Assembly: GCA_947489445.1 (NCBI GenBank)
Contig: CANLDN010000001.1
Location: 930,001 to 994,000, forward strand
Reading direction: 5' to 3'
Origin: an uncultured Paracoccaceae bacterium
GTDB lineage: Bacteria > Pseudomonadota > Alphaproteobacteria > Rhodobacterales > Rhodobacteraceae
Length of the DNA: 64,000 nt
A program made the position numbers and the translations under genes. Positions 17,143 through 25,751 of the stretch are shown one piece after another. The notes beneath the pieces are model-generated. The model made no database searches, had not been told where the DNA came from, and saw nothing but the letters and a program-made list of their open reading frames with translations. Position 1 is the first letter of the stretch; each line of letters starts with the position of its first letter.

Positions 17143-17943
17143 TTATCCGCCCCAGACGTAGACGGCGGCAAAAAGGAACAACCAGACCACATCAACAAAG
17201 TGCCAGTACCAAGCCGCAGCTTCGAAACCCACATGTTTCTCAGGGGTGAAGTGGCCGCTTTGCAGACGGAACAGGCAGACCAGTAGGAAAATCGTCCCGA
17301 TAAACACATGCGCCCCATGGAAACCGGTCGCCATGAAGAAGTTGGCGCCATAAATATTGCCTGCAAAGCCAAAGGCCGCATGGCTATATTCATAAATCTG
17401 GAACACCGTGAAAAGCGCGCCCAGCGCAACGGCCAAGATCAGCCCCCACTTCATATCTTCACGGTTATTCTCATGCACCAATGCGTGGTGCGCCCACGTG
17501 GCCGCAGCCCCGGAACACAACAGAATAAGCGTATTGATCAGCGGCAGATGCCATGGGTCAAATGTTTCGATCCCAACGGGCGGCCAAACGCCATCCACAG
17601 CAGGGCTTTGCGGCCCCATCGGGTACATCGCGTGTTTGAAGAATGACCAGAACCATGCGGCAAAGAACATGACCTCGGACATGATGAACATGATAAAGCC
17701 ATAACGCAGACCGATGCGCACAACAGGCGTATGATCACCCACCCGGCTTTCCGCAACCACATCAGCCCACCATGCATACATCACGTAAAGAACGGCGGCG
17801 AGCCCCATCAGGAACATGTATGGGCCAGAGCCATGCATCCAGATCACAGCCCCGAAGAGCATAACAAATGCGCCCAAACCGCCAATCAGCGGCCAAATTG
17901 ATGGTGGCAGAATATGATAATCGTGGTTCTTTGCATGCGCCAT
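17143..17943 (-). CDS. ctaE: Cytochrome c oxidase subunit III
   Basis: 266 residues with seven membrane helices, standard for subunit III. Characteristic pieces are the N-terminal [15 protein letters not shown], a glutamate-containing helix [23 protein letters not shown], and the C-terminal [27 protein letters not shown]. It belongs to the aa3-type heme-copper oxidase with CtaC (19778-20617); subunit I is not in the window. It lies 26 bases after ctaG in the same operon. Confidence 0.97.
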   Translation of the reverse strand: MAHAKNHDYHILPPSIWPLIGGLGAFVMLFGAVIWMHGSGPYMFLMGLAAVLYVMYAWWADVVAESRVGDHTPVVRIGLRYGFIMFIMSEVMFFAAWFWSFFKHAMYPMGPQSPAVDGVWPPVGIETFDPWHLPLINTLILLCSGAAATWAHHALVHENNREDMKWGLILAVALGALFTVFQIYEYSHAAFGFAGNIYGANFFMATGFHGAHVFIGTIFLLVCLFRLQSGHFTPEKHVGFEAAAWYWHFVDVVWLFLFAAVYVWGG

Positions 17944-17969
17944 GTTGGTGCGTCCCTATCGGCTGGTCG

Positions 17970-18584
17970 TTAGTTGGTTTCTATGGCGTCTTGCGGCGCG
18001 GTTGTCAAAGCGGTGGGGGCCAGAGAGGCCTGGATTTCCTCTTCCGGCACGTCAATCTGATAGAAGGTATAGCTGAGCGTGATCGTGTGCACATATTGCC
18101 CTTCGCGGTCATCCACGATGGCCGGGTCTACAAAAAAGCTGACGGGCATCATGACCGTCTCGCCGGGTTGCAGGACCTGTTCAGTAAAGCAGAAGCATTC
18201 GATCTTATCGAAAAACACACCCGCTTCGTAAGGGGTCACGTTATAGGCGGCTTGCCCTGCAATCGGCACATCCAACGGGTTATGGGCCTCGTAAAAGGCC
18301 AGTCCGGTTTCGCCAATCCGGATCTCCATTTCGCGCACTTCGGGTTTGAACGTCCATGGCATATCGCGTTCAAGCGAGGCGTCAAAACGGACCTTGATCG
18401 TCTGATCAAGGATCACATCGCTGCCCGTTTCGGCGACGTTCGTGATCCCGCCAAAACCTGTCACCCGGCAGAACCAGTCGTAAAACGGCACCGATGCCCA
18501 TGCGAGCGACCCCATGATGAACACCACCCCGACGGCCTGAGCCGCCGTGCGTTGTGGACCAACGAGGTTGGGAAACAGCTTCAT
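17970..18584 (-). CDS. ctaG: Cytochrome c oxidase assembly protein CtaG (Cox11)
   Basis: 204 residues: one N-terminal membrane helix (AQAVGVVFIMGSLAWASVPFYDWFCRVTGFGG) and a periplasmic domain with the copper-binding motif IECFCFTEQVLQPGE. Cox11 delivers copper to the CuB site of subunit I. The start overlaps the stop of the upstream small membrane protein gene by four bases, and ctaE follows. Confidence 0.96.
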   Translation of the reverse strand: MKLFPNLVGPQRTAAQAVGVVFIMGSLAWASVPFYDWFCRVTGFGGITNVAETGSDVILDQTIKVRFDASLERDMPWTFKPEVREMEIRIGETGLAFYEAHNPLDVPIAGQAAYNVTPYEAGVFFDKIECFCFTEQVLQPGETVMMPVSFFVDPAIVDDREGQYVHTITLSYTFYQIDVPEEEIQASLAPTALTTAPQDAIETN

Positions 18585-18784
18585 TCGGCCACCTCGTCAA
18601 CCGGAATGATCTGCGGGCGCGCCACATGATCAAAGTTCTCAAACTGACGGGCATCGCCCAATTGCAGCACCTTGACTACGGTCAGACCAAAAATGATGGC
18701 AATAAAACCGACCAACAACAGGCCGACCCCATAGTTCCGGCCTTTGCGCCGTTCATGCATTTCATGTTCGACCCGGATCGCCAT
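18581..18784 (-). CDS. Small membrane protein of the cytochrome oxidase operon (CoxF-like)
   Basis: 67 residues: a charged N-terminus (EHEMHERRKGRNYG), one membrane helix (VGLLLVGFIAIIFGLTVVKVL) and a short C-terminal tail. It starts on the last base of ctaB and overlaps ctaG by four bases, so it is tightly coupled. A small one-helix ORF at this position is known from oxidase operons of Paracoccus and Rhodobacter and has been linked to oxidase assembly; the exact role is unclear. Confidence 0.85.
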   Translation of the reverse strand: MAIRVEHEMHERRKGRNYGVGLLLVGFIAIIFGLTVVKVLQLGDARQFENFDHVARPQIIPVDEVAE

Positions 18785-19716
18785 TACCAGCCCCCGAGCC
18801 CGTAAAGCCGCAGCGCAGCCTCAACCAGCAAAGCAAGAAAATGCGCAAAAAGGTAATAAAGTGACACCTTGAACACGCTGATTTCGACGGCGTGATGATC
18901 CGCGTCACAATCCGCATCGCTGCGCCGCCAGATATCAATCGCCCCCTTCAGGAACCAGGCGTTCATCACCACAGCCACCGCCATATAGATTGGCCCCCCG
19001 ATTGAGGTCAGCCCAAGACCAAGCGCGACCGGCACCAGCAATAGCGTATAGATGATGATGTGTTTGCGCGTCGCGTCCCGCCCATGCGTTTCGGTCAGCA
19101 TCGGCACGCCCGCATTGCCGTAATCGGATTTGACGAATAGCGCCAAAGCCCAGAAATGCGGCGGGGTCCACACGAAGATCAGGGCAAACATCAATATGCT
19201 TTCAATCCCAATACCGCCCGTTGCTACAGCCCAGCCAATCATTGGGGGAAACGCGCCGGCGGCCCCACCAATCACAATATTCTGCGGTGTCGCGCGTTTC
19301 AGCCACATGGAATAAACGACCGCATAAAAGACGATGGTAAAGGCCAGCAGGAAAGCTGCCAAAAAGTTGGTCGCCAGGGCCAAAAGAACGGTCGCAAATC
19401 CTGAGAGAGCAAGACCGATCCCAAGCGCCTCACCCGGGGTGACGCGCCCCGATGGGATGGGGCGCCCAGCGGTGCGTTTCATCCGCGCATCGATATCCGC
19501 GTCCCACCACATATTCAGCGCGCCGGAGGCTCCGGCGCCGACCGCAATACATAAAATACCCACAAAGCCAATGAACGGATGGACGGGCGCAGGTGCAACA
19601 AGCAGCCCGACAAGGGCCGTAAAAACAACAAGCGACATCACGCGCGGTTTCAACAAGGCGAAATAGTCGCCCATGCTGGCCTCGTAACTAGTGTCTTGCA
19701 GACTGATATCGCTCAT
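18784..19716 (-). CDS. ctaB: Protoheme IX farnesyltransferase (heme o synthase)
   Basis: 310 residues, polytopic, UbiA superfamily. The first aspartate-rich motif NMWWDADIDARMKRTAGRP lies near residue 75-95 and binds the prenyl diphosphate through Mg2+. It makes heme O, the precursor of heme A for the oxidase encoded around it. The gene lies between ctaC and the small membrane ORF on the minus strand, 61 bases after ctaC, with a 24-bp hairpin repeat in that gap. Confidence 0.95.
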   Translation of the reverse strand: MSDISLQDTSYEASMGDYFALLKPRVMSLVVFTALVGLLVAPAPVHPFIGFVGILCIAVGAGASGALNMWWDADIDARMKRTAGRPIPSGRVTPGEALGIGLALSGFATVLLALATNFLAAFLLAFTIVFYAVVYSMWLKRATPQNIVIGGAAGAFPPMIGWAVATGGIGIESILMFALIFVWTPPHFWALALFVKSDYGNAGVPMLTETHGRDATRKHIIIYTLLLVPVALGLGLTSIGGPIYMAVAVVMNAWFLKGAIDIWRRSDADCDADHHAVEISVFKVSLYYLFAHFLALLVEAALRLYGLGGW

Positions 19717-19733
19717 GCGGAACCTTATCGGGT

Positions 19734-19757
19734 GGGTGGGTCAAGACCCACCTTACG
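19734..19757. repeat. 24-bp hairpin repeat, copy 2
   Basis: Same 24 bases as 17105-17128 in the same orientation (GTGGGTC-AA-GACCCAC then CTTACG). Lies in the short ctaC-ctaB gap inside the oxidase operon, so it will be transcribed and can fold as a 7-bp hairpin. Confidence 0.85.
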
Positions 19758-19777
19758 GTGTTGGTCGTTCAAGGGAT

Positions 19778-20617
19778 TTACGATGTACCTTTGGCGTCGG
19801 CCAGCCACGCATCATATGTCGCCTGATCCACGACTTTCACTGTGATCGGCATATAGGCATGATCCTTGCCGCAAAGCTCGGAACACTGGCCGAAATACGT
19901 GCCTTCGCGATCCGCGGCAAACCAGAGCGGTGCCAAACGACCGGGCACAGCATCCTGCTTCACACCGAACGCAGGGATCGTCCATGAATGGATCACATCC
20001 GCGCCGGTCACCTGCATCACAACCTTGGCCCCAACAGGGACAACAATCGCAGTGTCGGTCGCCAGCAGGTATTCATCCTGACTATAGCCAAAGTCTTCCA
20101 GCTCATCACTGGTCAGCATGAAACTGTCGAACTGTACGTCCTCATCGACATATTCATAGCCCCAGTACCACTGGTAGCCCGTCACCTTAATGTTGATGTC
20201 AGCCTCGGGCATTTCCTGCTGGTCAAACAGGACCGGCAGCGAAAACGCACCGATGAAGACCAGAATAACAATCGGCACCACAGTCCACGCCACTTCGAGC
20301 GGGGAATTGTGGGTGAAACCAGCAGGCACAGGATTTTTCTTCTGATTGTAGCGGATAGCCACCCAGGCCAACAGACCGGTCACGAACAATGTAATTGCTG
20401 TGATGATCACCAATAGCATATTGTCCAACCATTGCACATCAACCGCAAGACTGGTGGCCGCGGGCTGAAACCCGGTCTCGCCATCAACAGGCCGCCCGAC
20501 AATTTCCAAACCGCGCAGGGTTTCATCAAAGTTTTGCTCCTGCGCCATCACTGACGAGCCTGCCATCATCAGACCGGCAGTGGTCCAGAGTGAGGTTGCA
20601 AAGGTTTTCAGTTGCAT
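19778..20617 (-). CDS. ctaC: Cytochrome c oxidase subunit II
   Basis: 279 residues. A signal peptide (to about residue 25, ...GSSVMAQEQ) is followed by two membrane helices (about 60-85 and 105-125, WTVVPIVILVFIGAFSLP) and the periplasmic CuA domain. The CuA ligands are visible: HSWTIPAFGVK and GQCSELCGKDHAYMPI (Cys-x3-Cys-x3-His-x2-Met), plus GYQWYWGYEY for electron entry. It accepts electrons from cytochrome c. It is the first gene of the ctaC-ctaB-ORF-ctaG-ctaE operon, divergent from tldD. Confidence 0.97.
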   Translation of the reverse strand: MQLKTFATSLWTTAGLMMAGSSVMAQEQNFDETLRGLEIVGRPVDGETGFQPAATSLAVDVQWLDNMLLVIITAITLFVTGLLAWVAIRYNQKKNPVPAGFTHNSPLEVAWTVVPIVILVFIGAFSLPVLFDQQEMPEADINIKVTGYQWYWGYEYVDEDVQFDSFMLTSDELEDFGYSQDEYLLATDTAIVVPVGAKVVMQVTGADVIHSWTIPAFGVKQDAVPGRLAPLWFAADREGTYFGQCSELCGKDHAYMPITVKVVDQATYDAWLADAKGTS

Positions 20618-20795
20618 ATTTTACCCTAACATCGTGGCGCATTTCGCGCGTCTCGCAGGCCATCCGATCCGATGATGGACGGAATCCCGTTGTATCTAAT
20701 CGCCCATGTCCCATATCTTGATGAACAACTCAAGAACCGCTGTTGCGGCAAACAGACGCTTTTTCCGATAATCTGCGTCGCTTAAAGGAAAATGA

Positions 20796-22217
20796 ATGTC
20801 CGCTGACCCCTTCCGCCCGTTCGAAACAAACCTTGATCAGGATACCGCTCTCACTCTTTTGCAAGAGGCGACCAGCGGCGCGGATGATGGCGAACTCTTC
20901 CTCGAACGGCGCAAATCAGAGGTCCTGTCCTTCGATGACGGCCGCATCAAGACTGCCAGTTTCGACGCCTCCGAAGGATTCGGGCTGCGCGCCGTCAAAG
21001 GCGAAACAGCAGGCTACGCGCACTCCACAACCATCGATGAACACGCCCTGAAACGTGCGGTTTCCACCGCCCGCCTCGCCGTGGGCGATGGTGGCGGCAC
21101 CATGTCGGCGGCACCTGCAGGCACCAATCGCAAGCTCTACAGCGACGACGACCCGATGCTGCAGGCAACCTTCCCGGCCAAGATAGACATCTTGCGCGAA
21201 ATCGATGCCTTCACCCGCGCCCTCGACCCGCGCGTGGTACAAGTGTCAGCGACCCTCGCCGCGTCACATCAAGAGGTTCTGATTCTACGGCCCGAAGGCA
21301 CACTTGTCACAGACACCCGCCCCATGTCACGGCTCAACATCGGCGTCATTGTCGAAGAAAACGGCAAACGCGAAAGCGGATCGATGGGCGGTGGCGGACG
21401 CGCGGGCCTGATCGGCCTGATCGGACGCGACAACTGGGAACCCGTCGCGCGCGAAGCGTTGCGCATCGCGTTGGTGAACCTTGATGCTGAACCCGCCCCT
21501 GCGGGCGTAATGGATGTGGTCCTTGGCCCCGGCTGGCCAGGCATCCTGCTGCACGAAGCGATCGGGCATGGGCTGGAAGGGGATTTCAACCGCAAAGGGT
21601 CGTCCGCCTTCGCGGGCCTCATGGGCCAACGGATCGCCGCAAAAGGCGTCACTGTGCTCGACGATGGCACGATCCCGGATCGGCGCGGGTCCATCACCGT
21701 CGATGACGAAGGCACGCCCAGCGCCAAGAATACGCTGATCGAAGACGGCGTGCTTGTCGGGTATATGCAAGACCGGCAGAACGCGCGGCTGATGGGGGTG
21801 GCACCCACAGGCAACGGACGGCGCGAAAGCTATGCCCACGCGCCGATGCCCCGCATGACCAACACTTATATGCTGGCCGGTGATACACCGCCCGAAAACC
21901 TTGTCGCTGATCTCAAAGACGGGATCTATGCGGTGGGTTTCGGCGGCGGTCAGGTGGATATCACCAATGGCAAGTTCGTGTTCAGCTGCACCGAAGCCTA
22001 CCGCGTCAGAAACGGCATTGTCGGCGCACCCGTCAAAGGGGCCACCCTGATCGGGGACGGCGCGACCGCGTTGAAACAGATCCGTGGCATCGGGAACGAC
22101 CTGAAACTCGACCCCGGCATCGGCAATTGCGGCAAGGCGGGGCAATGGGTGCCTGTGGGTGTCGGCCAGCCCAGCCTGATGATCGGTGGGCTGACCATCG
22201 GCGGTGCGGCAGCATAA
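20796..22217 (+). CDS. tldD: Metalloprotease TldD
   Basis: 473 residues, normal length. The metal site HEAIGHGLEGDFNRKG (His-Glu-x3-His) lies near residues 250-265, and the C-terminal GGGQVDITNGKFVFSCTEAY with the final PSLMIGGLTIGGAAA is characteristic. TldD works with TldE/PmbA to degrade unfolded peptides and, in other bacteria, to mature microcins or process CcdA; no tldE is in this window. ATG at 20796 with an AAAGGAAAA ribosome site. Confidence 0.96.
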   Translation: MSADPFRPFETNLDQDTALTLLQEATSGADDGELFLERRKSEVLSFDDGRIKTASFDASEGFGLRAVKGETAGYAHSTTIDEHALKRAVSTARLAVGDGGGTMSAAPAGTNRKLYSDDDPMLQATFPAKIDILREIDAFTRALDPRVVQVSATLAASHQEVLILRPEGTLVTDTRPMSRLNIGVIVEENGKRESGSMGGGGRAGLIGLIGRDNWEPVAREALRIALVNLDAEPAPAGVMDVVLGPGWPGILLHEAIGHGLEGDFNRKGSSAFAGLMGQRIAAKGVTVLDDGTIPDRRGSITVDDEGTPSAKNTLIEDGVLVGYMQDRQNARLMGVAPTGNGRRESYAHAPMPRMTNTYMLAGDTPPENLVADLKDGIYAVGFGGGQVDITNGKFVFSCTEAYRVRNGIVGAPVKGATLIGDGATALKQIRGIGNDLKLDPGIGNCGKAGQWVPVGVGQPSLMIGGLTIGGAAA

Positions 22218-22327
22218 GGTTAGGAGCAGTAGCCCGTGACCGGGCCACACACGATCAGACCTTGGCACACTGGCCACACCTTCAACGATCTGCTTTGATC
22301 TGACAGAACGACCGACTGGACACGATC

Positions 22328-22684
22328 ATGGCTGAAACATCTCATCATATGCGCCTGATCCGGCGCATGCTTGTCGGCGTGCTTGCGGTGGCCGCCATCG
22401 CGGCTGCTGTTTTTGCAATCCGACTGGCAACCTCCACCGCCAATTGGCGGCAGCCGCCACAGCCCTTTGAACCCATCGCCGCATGGATGACACCGCGCTA
22501 TGTCGCACGGTCATGGCAGGTCCCACCCGAAGTCGTCGCCGACGCCCTCGCGCTCCAACGCGATGGAAACGGGCGCAGAATAACCCTTTCGGAACTGGCC
22601 GCACAGCAAGGGGTGGAACCAGAGGCGCTGATCGTGACCTTGGTGGATGCCATCACCGCATATCGGGACCAGCCGCGTGACTGA
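22328..22684 (+). CDS. Hypothetical membrane-anchored protein
   Basis: 118 residues: a basic N-terminus, one membrane helix (MLVGVLAVAAIAAAVFAIRLA, about 14-34), then a soluble part containing a helical pair (YVARSWQVPPEVVADALAL and ITLSELAAQQGVEPEALIVTLVDAI) that resembles a small helix-turn-helix or sensor-like fold but is not a recognised domain. It overlaps the DedA-like gene by eight bases and is probably co-translated with it. Function unknown. Confidence 0.75.
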   Translation: MAETSHHMRLIRRMLVGVLAVAAIAAAVFAIRLATSTANWRQPPQPFEPIAAWMTPRYVARSWQVPPEVVADALALQRDGNGRRITLSELAAQQGVEPEALIVTLVDAITAYRDQPRD

Positions 22685-23276
22685 TCTTTTCTTCGGTCTT
22701 GTGGCAAGCTGGGGGCTGATCATCATCGGGGCATCCGCCTATTTCTCTTGTCTGGCGATACCCGTGCCCACATTCGCCGTCATGCTGGCAGGCGGGGCGT
22801 TTGCGGCAGCGGGTGATCTGGTGCTATGGCAGGTGATCACGGTGGCCTATGCCGCCGCAATTGCGGGGGACCAGACCGGGTTCCATCTGGGGCGCATGGG
22901 CGGGCGGTGGCTGGACCAGCAATTGGAAACACGCCCCAATCGCGCTGCCCTTTTCGCCCGCGCAAGTCAGGTCGTCGACCGCTGGGGTGGCATCGGGGTG
23001 TTCTTCAGCACATGGGCCGCAGCTCCGCTTGGACCATGGGTGAACTTTGCCGCCGGTGCGGCGCGCCTGAACAGTTGGCGTTTCACCTTCTGGGACGCGG
23101 CGGGAGAGGCGATCTGGGTCACTGGCTATGTCGCGCTTGGCTATGCCTTTGGAAGCCGACTTGATGCGCTGACAAGCCTGATGGCGGATTGGGGTGGGCT
23201 GATTACGGCGCTCTGCCTGACCATAGTTGCGGGTCTTGCGCTTTTGCATCACCATCGTTCCAACCGGCAGCAGTAG
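22677..23276 (+). CDS. DedA/VTT family membrane protein
   Basis: 199 residues from a GTG at 22677 that overlaps the upstream stop by eight bases; an ATG at 22647 would give a longer overlap. The VTT (SNARE-associated/DedA) pattern is clear: IPVPTFAVMLAGGAFAAAG, GDQTGFHLGRMGGRW, then FFSTWAAAPLGPWVNFAAGAARLNSWRFTFWDAAGEAIWVTGYVALGYAFG. DedA proteins affect membrane lipid transport and proton motive force. Four or five membrane segments. Confidence 0.87.
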   Translation: MTDLFFGLVASWGLIIIGASAYFSCLAIPVPTFAVMLAGGAFAAAGDLVLWQVITVAYAAAIAGDQTGFHLGRMGGRWLDQQLETRPNRAALFARASQVVDRWGGIGVFFSTWAAAPLGPWVNFAAGAARLNSWRFTFWDAAGEAIWVTGYVALGYAFGSRLDALTSLMADWGGLITALCLTIVAGLALLHHHRSNRQQ

Positions 23277-23306
23277 ACGCATCCAGCCAACCCAGAGGAG
23301 TGCCAT

Positions 23307-23762
23307 ATGATCATCCGCCCGGCCATCCCCGACGACGCCACTGGCATGAGCGCGGTACTCACCGCGCTTACCGCAGCCGGTCTGCGGACAAGACCCGATG
23401 ATATCGATTTCGCCTTGAACCACTACATCACTCCCACCAATGGCATCCTGTGTTCAGTCGCCGAAAGGGATGGCATAATTCTCGGCCTGCAATCACTTCA
23501 GCGCGCCGAGAAAGGCAATCAGTATGGGGTCACTCCGGGTTGGGGCATTATTGGGACCCATATCAGCCCGGACGCCGGACGACAGGGGATCGGGGCGGCC
23601 CTGTTTGCGGCAACCCTGAAAGCGGCCCGTGATGCAGGCCTCGCGCATATCGATGCCAGCATCGGCAAAACCAATAGCGGCGGTCTGGCCTATTATGAGG
23701 CGATGGGCTTTCGCGCCTATCGTGAAACAGACACAACCATCTGCAAATGCTTTTCGCTTTAG
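23307..23762 (+). CDS. GNAT family N-acetyltransferase
   Basis: 151 residues. ATG at 23307 with an AGAGGAG ribosome site. Acetyl-CoA motif A is GTHISPDAGRQGIGAALFAATLKAA, followed by IDASIGKTNSGGLAYYEAMGFR. It is followed by another GNAT gene (23821) after 58 bases, but the two are only distantly alike. Substrate unknown. Confidence 0.9.
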   Translation: MIIRPAIPDDATGMSAVLTALTAAGLRTRPDDIDFALNHYITPTNGILCSVAERDGIILGLQSLQRAEKGNQYGVTPGWGIIGTHISPDAGRQGIGAALFAATLKAARDAGLAHIDASIGKTNSGGLAYYEAMGFRAYRETDTTICKCFSL

Positions 23763-23820
23763 GTGAATTGGCTGGACACAACACCAAGGAGCCTATGGTG
23801 CACCATAAGCGCGCCGGATT

Positions 23821-24276
23821 ATGCCATCAGAATTGCCCATGGTCGCCCGGCTTTGGCATAATGCATGGCATGAAACGCAAGCCCCCCACGTACCGGCAAG
23901 CCTGATCGCACTACGCTCAGGGCCCGACTTCCTGCGACGGTTGGAAGACATGGGCGAACACGCCCGCACAATCGGGTCACCCGATGCACCACTCGGGCTC
24001 TGCGCGATTGATGGCAACCACATGGACCAGCTTTTTGTGGCACCAACGGCCCGGGGCACCGAGGCCGCGGCTTTGTTGCTGGCAGACGCCGAAGATCGGC
24101 TGCGTGCAGCAGGGACGATCACGGCGCATCTCGACTGTCTGGAAGAAAACGCGCCCGCAATCCGGTTTTATGAAAAGATGGGCTGGACCTCGCAAGGCGT
24201 GCAGCCTGTCAATCTCCAAACCAGTGCCGGACCTTTCCGAATCAACTGCGTGGTTTTTGCCAAGCGGCTGGTGTGA
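23821..24276 (+). CDS. GNAT family N-acetyltransferase
   Basis: 151 residues. The CoA-binding segment is ...DGNHMDQLFVAPTARGTEAAALLLADAEDRL, followed by LDCLEENAPAIRFYEKMGW, the usual C-terminal GNAT signature. An in-frame stop five codons upstream fixes the ATG at 23821 as the first practical start, although its ribosome site is weak. Substrate unknown. Confidence 0.87.
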   Translation: MPSELPMVARLWHNAWHETQAPHVPASLIALRSGPDFLRRLEDMGEHARTIGSPDAPLGLCAIDGNHMDQLFVAPTARGTEAAALLLADAEDRLRAAGTITAHLDCLEENAPAIRFYEKMGWTSQGVQPVNLQTSAGPFRINCVVFAKRLV

Positions 24277-24344
24277 AGATTCGGGCGTTTGGGTGGTTTT
24301 GACGCCGGGGCCCCGCTATTTATGGGGAGGCAGCGCAATTGCGG

Positions 24345-24378
24345 TGCGCAAATCATGCGCATGGTTTGCGCATGGTTT
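24345..24378. promoter_or_regulatory. Phased TGCGCA array upstream of dprA
   Basis: Three palindromic hexamers TGCGCA begin at 24345, 24356 and 24367, exactly 11 bases apart; the last two sit in a tandem 11-bp repeat GCGCATGGTTT (24357-24378). They lie in the 238-base gap before dprA, about 140-170 bases from its start. The rest of the gap shows no gene, only TTAA half-sites near 24411 and 24465. Confidence 0.45.
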
Positions 24379-24514
24379 CTGCATAAGAAAAACATCGTGA
24401 TAACAGCCCATTAAGCCTATCTCGATGCGTTTTCAGAAAACTCACCCAATTCCGTTCATACCTCGTTAACCCCAACATCCTAATCCTGATTGGGCAATAC
24501 GGCGGAGCGACGGA

Positions 24515-25648
24515 ATGACTGGAACCACGACATCTTCCACTCACCCCCCACTCCTACCCACCACGGAAGAGGATACGGTCAACCGCCTCCGCCTATTGCG
24601 CTCTCGCCGGGTTGGCGTAGCAACATATCGTCGGCTGCTGGCAGAACACGGCAGTGCGACGAACGCATTGAAAATCTTGCCAGAAATTGCAAAATCAGCC
24701 GGTGTATCGGGCTACGAAACTTGCCCGATCAGTGTGATCGAGGCCGAGATCAGGGCAGCCCGCGCTGCCGGTGCCCGGCTCATCGTCGAAGGTAGCCCCT
24801 GCTATCCAACGGCCTTATCGGACATCCCAGATGCCCCACCGCTTCTTTGGGCGATCGGCAACACCGAACTGCTGTTGCGCCCGATGATCGCGCTCGTGGG
24901 CGCGCGTAACGCCTCATCACTTGGCACCCGCATGGCCAAACGCCTGGCAGAGGAACTGACCCTCGCCGGTTACGTCGTCGTCTCCGGCCTCGCCCGCGGC
25001 ATCGACACCGCTGCCCACCACGGCGCATTACAAGGCGGCACCATTGCGGTGCAGGCTGGTGGCGTGGATGTCATTTACCCAGCCGAAAACACGCAACTTG
25101 CTCATGATATTGGGAAAAACGGGCTTCGTGTTTCTGAAATGCCCATCGGCTTGCAACCGCAAGCACGCCATTTTCCGGCACGCAATCGGATCATTTCCGG
25201 CCTGTCGCAAGCGGTCGTGGTCGTTGAAGCGGCAGCCAAATCCGGCAGCCTGATTACTGCACGCAACGCGCTTGATCAGGCGCGCGATGTGTTGGCCGTA
25301 CCGGGCCATCCGTTTGATGCGCGGGCATCTGGCTGCAACATGCTGATCCGGGATGGCGCGCAATTGGTGCGCAATGCAAATGACGTGATCGAAGCGCTTC
25401 AACCGGTCGCAGCCACCGCACCGGAACTGCCGCTTGCACCGCCAGAGCCCGTCAAGAAACCGCTGCGCGCCGCTGCACGATTGCATGATGAAATCTTATC
25501 TCGGCTTGGCCCCGCGCCTGTGGCCGAGGATCAACTTCTGCGCGACATCGCGGCCCCGGCAAACAAAATCGCGCCCGTTTTGATTGATCTGGAACTGGAT
25601 GGAAAAATCGCGCGGCAAGCAGGCGGGCTGTTATCACGGGTGGTCTGA
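24515..25648 (+). CDS. dprA: DNA-processing protein DprA
   Basis: 377 residues. An N-terminal SAM-like part (RLLRSRRVGVATYRRLLAEHG) precedes the Rossmann core with VGARNASSLGTRMAKRLAEEL, VVSGLARGIDTAAHHGALQGGTIAV and FPARNRIISGLSQAVVVVEA, and a C-terminal winged helix (about 315-377) ending LDGKIARQAGGLLSRVV. DprA loads RecA on incoming single strands during transformation. GGAGCGACGGA directly before the ATG is a strong ribosome site. topA follows 103 bases downstream, a common alphaproteobacterial arrangement. Confidence 0.95.
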   Translation: MTGTTTSSTHPPLLPTTEEDTVNRLRLLRSRRVGVATYRRLLAEHGSATNALKILPEIAKSAGVSGYETCPISVIEAEIRAARAAGARLIVEGSPCYPTALSDIPDAPPLLWAIGNTELLLRPMIALVGARNASSLGTRMAKRLAEELTLAGYVVVSGLARGIDTAAHHGALQGGTIAVQAGGVDVIYPAENTQLAHDIGKNGLRVSEMPIGLQPQARHFPARNRIISGLSQAVVVVEAAAKSGSLITARNALDQARDVLAVPGHPFDARASGCNMLIRDGAQLVRNANDVIEALQPVAATAPELPLAPPEPVKKPLRAAARLHDEILSRLGPAPVAEDQLLRDIAAPANKIAPVLIDLELDGKIARQAGGLLSRVV

Positions 25649-25751
25649 CAACCGGCTAAATCAGGCAAAGATTTCGCACCTCATTGACATTCCACAAACT
25701 GAGGCCACATCTTGCGCGACCGAATAGTTCGCCCACTCATTAAGGATTCTC

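Noticed and set aside
21327..22277. 316-codon open frame on the minus strand
   Set aside because: Antisense to tldD; no motif and no ribosome site.
24405..24475. CtrA-type site (TTAA-N7-TTAA) upstream of dprA
   Set aside because: Only half-sites are present (near 24411 and 24465); no full motif.
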